Assembly (NCBI GenBank): GCA_036429605.1
Contig: CM071590.1
Location: forward strand, 1,860,001 to 1,924,000
DNA length: 64,000 nt
Source: Cladobotryum mycophilum
Lineage: Eukaryota; Ascomycota; Sordariomycetes; Hypocreales; Hypocreaceae
Direction of reading: 5' to 3'
How positions within the stretch are numbered: the first letter of the stretch is position 1; every line of letters begins with the position of its first letter. The notes below the pieces were generated by a model. It saw nothing but the letters and a program-made list of their open reading frames with translations. It made no database searches and had not been told where the DNA came from. This document shows positions 57,665 to 64,000 of this stretch, piece by piece. Both the position numbers and the translations under genes were made by a program.

Positions 57665-58413
57665 CTTGGGTGGTTATGCAGTCGATTGTGTCTGAGCAAT
57701 TGGAGCCACCTGTTTTTTTCCCTATTTCCCCGATTGAAGCTAATAGCCAGAATGTTGCGCGCCTCGCCGCTGGCTGAAGGCGGGAGCAAAAGGGTAAATA
57801 GTGATGTTGGGCTGTTGATGGTGGGAGGATGAGTCGTCGCGCGCCACAAGCAAAGAAAAGTTACTAGAGCCGTGCGAGGCTGACAATCCAGTGATGTAGC
57901 TCTCAAGTTCCTTCCCTCCAACCGCGCTGCAACTGCAGGTACAAGCCGCCCGCCAGTAGCCACTTTAGTGCAAGAGAGTACCCAATTCGGCACAGCCAGA
58001 ACAAGAACAATTCATGTAAATGTAATGTAAAGTAGTAACTTTAAAAATCCCATTTTCAATTCATTATTATAAATCGAATTTCATTAGTAGGTGCTATTTT
58101 CCCCAAAGACTTTTCTGCTCCATTGTTGCAATCGTTTCTGTCGTCCCTAGTATATTTAACCCGCCATCATGTCTATACATTTTGCACCAATGAGTGCTCC
58201 CCCACTGCATCATCCCCCCTTTTTCATCAACATTGCAGCAGATGTTCAGCCACATGGCAAATTCGTATCTAAACTGCGTCATGAATCGTGCAAAAGAGGT
58301 GTTCATACATAGGGCCCTTGATTCCAACCATCATTAGATGCCCTTTTCACTCCCCTTTCCCCCTTTTCCCCTAGAAAGGATAATCTCCATCTATATCAGC
58401 TGTCGTTGCCGAT
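57665..58413. other. Intergenic between PAF1 and RER1
   Basis: 5' flank of PAF1 and 3' flank of RER1. Nothing further is recognisable. Confidence 0.6.
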
Positions 58414-59211
58414 TTACGAGTTGTTCTTGGCATATGACTTCTTGCCAATGGTGAAGGGCACATAGCGGTACTTGATCATGTGCTGAATTTGCTTGCGCAC
58501 TTTGAATCGTTAGTGTGATGCTCCATTATCACCGGGGAGAGGAGAGGGGTCTCTTACTAGTCAAGACAAAGAGAATCATCCAGTACATAACCAGAACTGG
58601 CCAGAAGACGGGGATGTTGAAGAATTCGGACCAGGTGCAGCAGAAAGAGATAACGACAGCCCTCGTCGCCCAGTACCAAAACTTGAACTCTGGGAGGCGT
58701 CGAATAAAGGGCTTGAATTCTTCGTCTTGCTTGGTAGGGAGGGTGCCGACGCTACCGTCCTCCATGTCATTATCGAGCGCATCGTTGGAGGGATCGAACT
58801 TGGGTTGTAAAAAGGCCAGGAAGAGGTTAAGGAGGTAGATTCCCAAGGCGTATGCGACTGGAAGTGATATCGTTAGCATAGGTAGGTTGGACGGGGGATG
58901 CCAGCGCATAGTAGAAAGCGTACCGATATACCAGCCCTGGGCTATAAAGATGCGGAGGAAGAAGAAGAGCAAGCCCACTCCAGTACCGACCCATCGATAG
59001 AGAACAAAGGGTGTTGACTGATCCAGAATAGCTTGGTATTGCTGCAACTGGGGTTAGCCCGCTGCGATCGTTTCCGCCAGCATCACGACGACGACGACGA
59101 CAACAATGTCGACAATGACGACAAGGGATAATGGCGACGTACCCTCTGGATCCTGGATGTGTGGACACTAACGGCCGCAAAAGGGGTCTGTTCAACCTCG
59201 GGCGCATCCAT
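58414..59211 (-). CDS. RER1: Golgi-ER retrieval receptor RER1
   Basis: Four exons: 59143-59211, 58924-59041, 58558-58857 and 58414-58499 (190 aa, normal length). All introns are GT-AG and in phase. Family landmarks are QYQAILDQSTPFVLYRW, GLLFFFLRIFIAQGWYIVAY, LGIYLLNLFLAFLQPKFDP, FWYWATRAVVISFCCTW, FFNIPVFWPVLVMYWMILF and MRKQIQHMIKYRYVPF. There are four membrane spans with both ends cytosolic. RER1 returns membrane proteins lacking other ER signals from the early Golgi by COPI vesicles. A Lys/Ser-rich tail (GKKSYAKNNS) ends the protein. Confidence 0.95.
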
Positions 59212-60230
59212 CTTGGCGTCCGTCGCAAAGAAAAAGTGATTAAAATGGAAATAAATAGTCGAGTAAAATGATATGCCTGAAGAGAAGAAGAAACAAGAGC
59301 AAGAGCAAGAATAATAAATCCTGCACCAGTGACTTGTGCGATGGGAATGGCTCTTGTAAAGGGAAGGGAAAGAAAAGAAAAAGAGGGTGGATAGATGGAT
59401 AGGTAGTTGATGAAGGAGAGGCAAACTGCTTCGTCGCGACGCTTGACTCGAGGCTAAAGGATCGAGCGAGTGCTTAGAAAATGAAAGGCTTGGGATTGGA
59501 GCAGAGCAGAGCGGAACAGAGCAGAGCGGAACAGAGCAAAGCCTAGAGCCAGAAGCCAGAAGCCAGAGCCAAAGCCAGAGCCAAAGTCAGAGCCGCGTGG
59601 GGCCTCCCTCCTCCAGGCTCCAGGTGTTCTTTGACTTTGAGCCACGTAAAGCTTGAATTTACCATGAATGTTCCGATGTTTTACCGAAGAATGCCATGGA
59701 CAGAGATGACGGTATCTTGGTACCTGCGCTAGCCGCATTTCTTCACTTGAGCTTCTTGACGTATCAGTACGGGTACCTAGTAGATGTAACAACATTCATC
59801 GAAAACATCAAGGACACATTTATTGGCAAATGTATTTAAAAAGGACTTCATAAACTCATAAGACTGCCTCAATGGCATCCAAACAGCGCACACATATCTT
59901 TCCCCTTTTTTTCTTTCCCGAATCTCAACCCCCCAAACAAAAAAAGAATTCAGGTGCTCCATGAAACGGAAGCTCGCCTGAGTAAGCCATGCCACGACAT
60001 CTTCAATGACCGTCGACCCAAAATTCTCAAACAACCATTGTCAAAGGTCACACTGCGATAATGGCGGGCAACAGGGGGAACGCCGGGAATGCCTGGGCAT
60101 GGAGGGCAATAGAGGGAAACGCCATATGTGAGTAGTGGGAGTACCCAGGCATAGCAGAACATTTCACCTCCATTCACTAAACTCCCCCGGGTATTCATTC
60201 ATCCCTTTTCTTTCTTTCTTTCTTTCTTTT
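59212..60230. other. Intergenic, 1 kb
   Basis: Upstream of RER1. It includes an irregular AGAGC/AGCC repeat block at about 59505-59595 (GCAGAGCGGAACAGA and AGAAGCCAGAGCC units). No credible gene. Confidence 0.55.
59505..59595. repeat. Degenerate AGAGC/AGCCAG tandem repeats
   Basis: Two consecutive irregular arrays, first GGAACAGAGCAGAGC-like units and then AGCCAGAGCCAAAG-like units. Non-coding, upstream of RER1. Confidence 0.7.
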
Positions 60231-61785
60231 TCATTTGCGAGCAGTCCATGCTCCAGCGGGTGGTTTGCTGCCAGGCTGCTTGTTCCAGGGTTGCTTGCCA
60301 CCAGACCGGCCATCACCAGCCCCAGGCTGCTTGCGTTCCGGCTGCTTGATGCCTGGTTCCTTGTTCATGGGCCACTTGATGCCAGGCGCATGACCCAGCT
60401 CGCACCACATACTACAAGCCACTTCTGCGCATGAACAGGCGGCGCGTTGCAAATGCATTCTGTCGAATTTGTTGACGATGGACTGGTTCGAGTCTGCAAA
60501 AACCTCTCTGTATCGGATAGCCAGCTTGCAGAGCAAGCAGCAGCCGATTCGTATGATTCTGAAGTCCGAATCGGCAGTGTATGCTTGGCCAACATGGAAC
60601 CTACTTGCGGCTCGTAAAAGCTGCCGAGGCGTCTGTAGAAGGGGCAGCCTGTTATCCTTCAGCTCTTGCTTCCTGGCCTTGCTGAGCGCATCCTCTTCAA
60701 TCTGATCTCTCGGGTAGGGTAATTGCGGATGAGCCGCCGTCCAACGCTTGCTGTCATCGCTACGGATTTTGGCCAGGTGTGTAGACCAGCGATCCACGTC
60801 TCTCTGGCCAATGTAGGCCACTCTGGCATCCCTTCTGATCGTGTCTAATTGTTTCCAAGTAGGGAATTTCTCGCCTGTGGCGCCAATAAAGGTTGCATCG
60901 AACTTGTGGATAGGAGCAAAGTTTTCACTGTAGCCGAGGCAGAAAAAGAAAACTACCGGGACGCAATAATCGACGCTCTTTGCCCTCCTCTTTTCCCAAT
61001 CTCTATACACATCTTCGCTCAATGGCACATACACCCCAGTGGAAGGCATCATGGAAGGTATTTTGGCTTGTCGTAGATGATTCGTTAGTTTCATCGCCTC
61101 CGCCTAGACAAGTCATGGGATTACGTACCGCTAGTCAGCCGCTTGAAGCTTCGGGATTGAGACGCCGTTGCGACCTCGTTTCGAAACTCTCGGCTGTTGA
61201 ACAGCAACCAGAGCAGTATCTCTCGTGGAGATACCGGAGGGACTTGTTGCAACTCTGACAACAATATGCTCCCATCGAGTCCTGCCTCCTCGCAGAGTCT
61301 GGCCATTTTGTGGCGCAATATCTCGATTCCTCAGACACATCTCGCAACAAGGTGGAAATGGTATCGTCTCGGTTGGGAGAAGGTGCCCTTGTATCGCCCT
61401 GGGCCGAGGCAGGTTTGCCCGCGTCGCCATGAGTGGGAGCAGGGTCGGTGCCATGAATTCGTGGGTACAAGACCAAATTGAGCTGTGAGACGTGAATGAA
61501 GTTCTGGTGAAAGATTTGATGATAATATCTCAAGATCCCCACAAAATGTTCCCGCGTAAAGGGAATCGGGGAGGCGCGAGGCTCGTAACACTTGGCACTG
61601 ATGAATGTATCTATATCATTCTTGAGGTAGATGATGGACTTCAACACCAGGCAGAATATATCTACCAAATCATCGGCCGTTTGATCCCTTTTCAGCTCAG
61701 TCGAGATGTCAATGGTGATACTGGGCACCTGGATCTGGACATTTGCTGGTGGAATTCGTAGTCCGGGTTGGGCTGGTGCCGACAT
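60231..61785 (-). CDS. Unknown two-exon protein, one-base frameshift
   Basis: Exons 61129-61785 and 60231-61066. About 497 aa if corrected. I recognise no family. The first 100 residues (PSITIDISTELKRDQTADDL, DIFCLVLKSIIYLKNDI, HFVGILRYYHQIFHQNF) look helical. A single missing base near 61327 (plus TT; coding GAA-TCG) would restore a heptad-like stretch EEIEILRHKMARLCEEAG and then PVSPREILLWLLFNSREFRNE. Without it the frame ends at 61135 in implausible sequence. The 62-nt intron has a GTACGT donor, an ACTAAC branch site and an AAG acceptor, and the lengths then sum to a multiple of three. The second exon is basic, with WEKRRAKS, FPTWKQLDTI and a Lys-Gln-Pro-Gly tail (KQPERKQPG, NKQPGSKPP). 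A nuclear or nucleic-acid role is only a guess. Confidence 0.65.
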
Positions 61786-63724
61786 TGTTCAGGATTAACC
61801 AAAGTTCTTGCATGGAACCAAATGCGAGGTAAGTCTGCAATATTGATTGACGAAAAAGGCGTAGATCAGCAAGCAGCAAAGATTGTTTCAGTGACATGGA
61901 AGGATGCGTCAGATAATTAATGGGGGATTGGGGTTCATATATTGTCCCCTCCGGCATGTACGTGTACGATATTCGTCGAGGGATAAAATCGGTAATATCC
62001 CGTGATGACTCTTCCAATCAATTCTGATATACCATTGTCACGCTCTAACTATGCATTCACTAATCTATCCAACCGAGAGAGAGTAAGTCCCATCGCTGGT
62101 CAGGGTGCTCAAAGCCTTTGCCAAGGCAAGGCAAGGCAGGAAGTCGTGTGCTTTGCGGAATCGGAGACTGGGCTCAATACTGTTTCGGAGCCAAAGCATA
62201 CGGGAAGCTGCGTTAGAGCTGAGTTACAACACTCATCTATTTCCGCTACATAGTACTATAGGTGAGTAGGTTATGTATTAACTTGTTCTTCTGGGCCACG
62301 TAGGAGGTTACCACGCTGCTGTTGGCCGTGTGAAGCAAATAAAAAAGCTAAAGTATCACACAGCCAGGCCCCCTCCCCAAACGCCCGCCTCTCACTCCCA
62401 TTCACCCCCATCCTACCTTTCCAAAACGTACGGAGCCGCGTCTCAGCCATATACGATGTGACTACGGCGCCGCTGGCCATGGAGCACAGATGGTCAAAGG
62501 CGAATATCGTCACCAGTATACAAAAGGAATTGATCATTCACTTCTGTAAGCTCCCGCCGTGCTGTTGTCGTAGCCGGATTCACTCTGTCCTCTTGAGTCA
62601 TCCATGCGATATGACTGCCTCAGGTTGTTGGCCGTGTGGCGTATTCAGGGGGTTGGGGGGTTCACGTTAACTGGCTCTCCGTTGAAGAGCCGAAATATAC
62701 TGAACATCAGGAGAAACCAGGAACCTAGTTCCGAATCTCTCGTATTCTCAGAGATCTCACAGCTCCAACGGTTCCTTTGACATACTCTAGCCATCACTTG
62801 TCGTTGCATCCTCGCGTAAATTTGATGAAACAGACGTATTTGCAACTGCCACGCCGTAGACAAAGCACGTCGTATAGTTAGACTTGACCTTCAAACTACC
62901 CAAATGCTTGTTGTGTGTATTGGTGTAACCGCATGACACATGTCTGCCCCTTATCCCAATAGACACCTTAATATGTTGTATGGCAAAGATACGCCGAGGT
63001 GCATTGTACGCCTTGAACGCCTTGAGTTGATATATGATACCCAATCCCACTCTCTGCCCGCCTTGTACAATCTGCAGGTAACGTTACGATGGGGGCCTAT
63101 TTTCATCTATTGCTTAGACTAGGGGGGATGGTATTGGATGTGACTGATCTGAAGCATGTATCACGACAGGAAACCAGTATATTAACCGCCAAGTATGCAA
63201 TATTCCATTGTCGCAAATTAACCTTTCGAGCGGTGTTGCAAGCTACTATCCCATCCATCTATTATTTGCACACAGCCGATTCCACAGCAGCCCCATGTGC
63301 CGTGAGAATACCCGCTAATAGAGGTAGGTAACCTTTATTGCCACTGTCTACCAAGTGAATTGGCACATGGAACTCTCTGTGCGAGGTGTCATCAACTTCG
63401 GAGCCTGAAGTCAAACGTCAAACAGCGGCAGCACCCAGTCATTTACCTTTTTGCCTCCTTCATCTCGAATCTTCCAAGAGATTTTAAACCTGTTTACATT
63501 TACGCAAAAGAGTGGGGTTTTTTTTCTACTCTTTTTTATTTTATTTATTTCTTATATCGAACCTTTTGACACATTTCATTCCTCTACCCCATAAACTCCC
63601 TAGGGAATTCTGATCCTAGAACTACCTACGTGCACTTCACTCCATTTCGACTCTCACCACCCATCCCAGCACCCATCATTTATTTTTTGTTTGGACAACC
63701 ATCACACCCTCAACAATCGCACAC

Positions 63725-63758
<34 letters not shown>

Positions 63759-63786
63759 CTCGCGTTTCGAGCAAAAAACCTTCACC
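61786..63786. other. Intergenic, 2 kb
   Basis: Between the unknown gene and the edge gene. It has a (CA)n run at 63728-63760 in the leader of the edge gene. The short open frames are not convincing. A GTTGGCCGTGTG stretch occurs twice (near 62320 and 62627) with little other similarity. Confidence 0.55.
63728..63760. repeat. (CA)n microsatellite
   Basis: An ACACAC run in the 5' leader of the edge DAEL-family gene, about 30 bases before its start codon. Confidence 0.9.
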
Positions 63787-64000
63787 ATGTCTGCACAACT
63801 CTCAGATGCAGAACTGATGGCCGCCTTTACCCCTCAAGAGAAGGAGTTCTACGACTTCCACATGAAGAACCGGCTCGCAACTTTGGGGGCAAAGTGGAAT
63901 TACCAGGTGATGAGGACCAACGTCACCAAGCGGTGGCCAGACCCGCATACTCAGAGCTCCTACTTCAAGTGGTACACCGAGTGGTGTGAGCGACACACCA
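63787..64000 (+). CDS. DAEL-family protein, N-terminal part (cut by window edge)
   Basis: The first 71 codons of a gene that continues past the window. The start ATG 63787 opens SAQLSDAELMAAFTPQEKEF, colinear with the gene at 46855 and the pseudogene at 46170. Conserved positions include AKWN (the Trp that is a stop in the pseudogene), KRWPDPHTQ, YFKW and EWCERH. It has no frameshift in the visible part. The three copies, two intact and one decayed, within 18 kb show local family expansion. Function unknown. Confidence 0.75.
   Translation, partial: MSAQLSDAELMAAFTPQEKEFYDFHMKNRLATLGAKWNYQVMRTNVTKRWPDPHTQSSYFKWYTEWCERHT

Noticed and set aside
61104..61128. A 25-nt intron (GTACGT to TCTAG) in the 61-kb gene
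   Set aside because: It is too short for a spliceosomal intron. The 62-nt choice has an ACTAAC branch site at the right distance and restores length divisibility.
5042..61328. Programmed ribosomal frameshifting at G/C runs as a shared mechanism
   Set aside because: The sites lack a common slippery heptamer or downstream structure, occur in unrelated housekeeping genes, and two lie at splice donors where frameshifting cannot help.

Overview
The window is nuclear DNA of a filamentous ascomycete, most likely of the order Hypocreales (Sordariomycetes). The genes carry short GT-AG introns (about 45-120 nt), often with CTAAC-type branch sites. Housekeeping genes such as RPS12, RPS22, PUS7, PAF1, RER1, DBP8, IBA57 and a cell-wall-integrity MAPKK sit among fungus-specific families. 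I see no rRNA, tRNA, CRISPR array or recognisable transposon. The species cannot be fixed from the sequence alone.

Layout. 0.5-8.5 kb: an APH-fold phosphotransferase, a divergent pair (2-oxoglutarate oxygenase and isoorotate decarboxylase-type amidohydrolase) that looks like the thymine-to-uracil salvage route, a spliceosomal J-protein and a DUF2235 hydrolase. 9.6-14.6 kb: mitochondrial IBA57 and an APC-type amino acid or choline permease. 14.7-21.1 kb: five tandem minus-strand paralogues of a small uncharacterised family with a probable beta-trefoil core and a conserved TP-x-x-S motif. 21-34.7 kb: a gene-poor tract holding one acidic fungal protein gene (possibly Ecm13-like). 34.7-45.3 kb: DBP8, MKK1 and PUS7. 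45.7-49.9 kb: a fungus-specific 'DAEL' family (one pseudogene, one gene) and an SRA/YDG-domain gene. 50-59.2 kb: parvulin PIN4, RPS12 and RPS22 (divergent), a GT90 glycosyltransferase, PAF1 and RER1. 60.2-64 kb: an unknown two-exon gene and, cut by the window edge, another member of the DAEL family.

The most consequential observation is that nine genes need exactly one extra base to read through or splice canonically. Most sites are G or C runs reported as five where family logic needs six. This pattern (always a loss, never a gain) points to homopolymer under-calling in the assembly rather than nine separate mutations. It would mislead automatic annotation of PUS7, PIN4, the GT90 enzyme, the decarboxylase and others. 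The most interesting biology is the five-gene trefoil-like array, with its duplicated upstream element, and the DAEL family, with a decayed inverted copy next to an apparently intact one.
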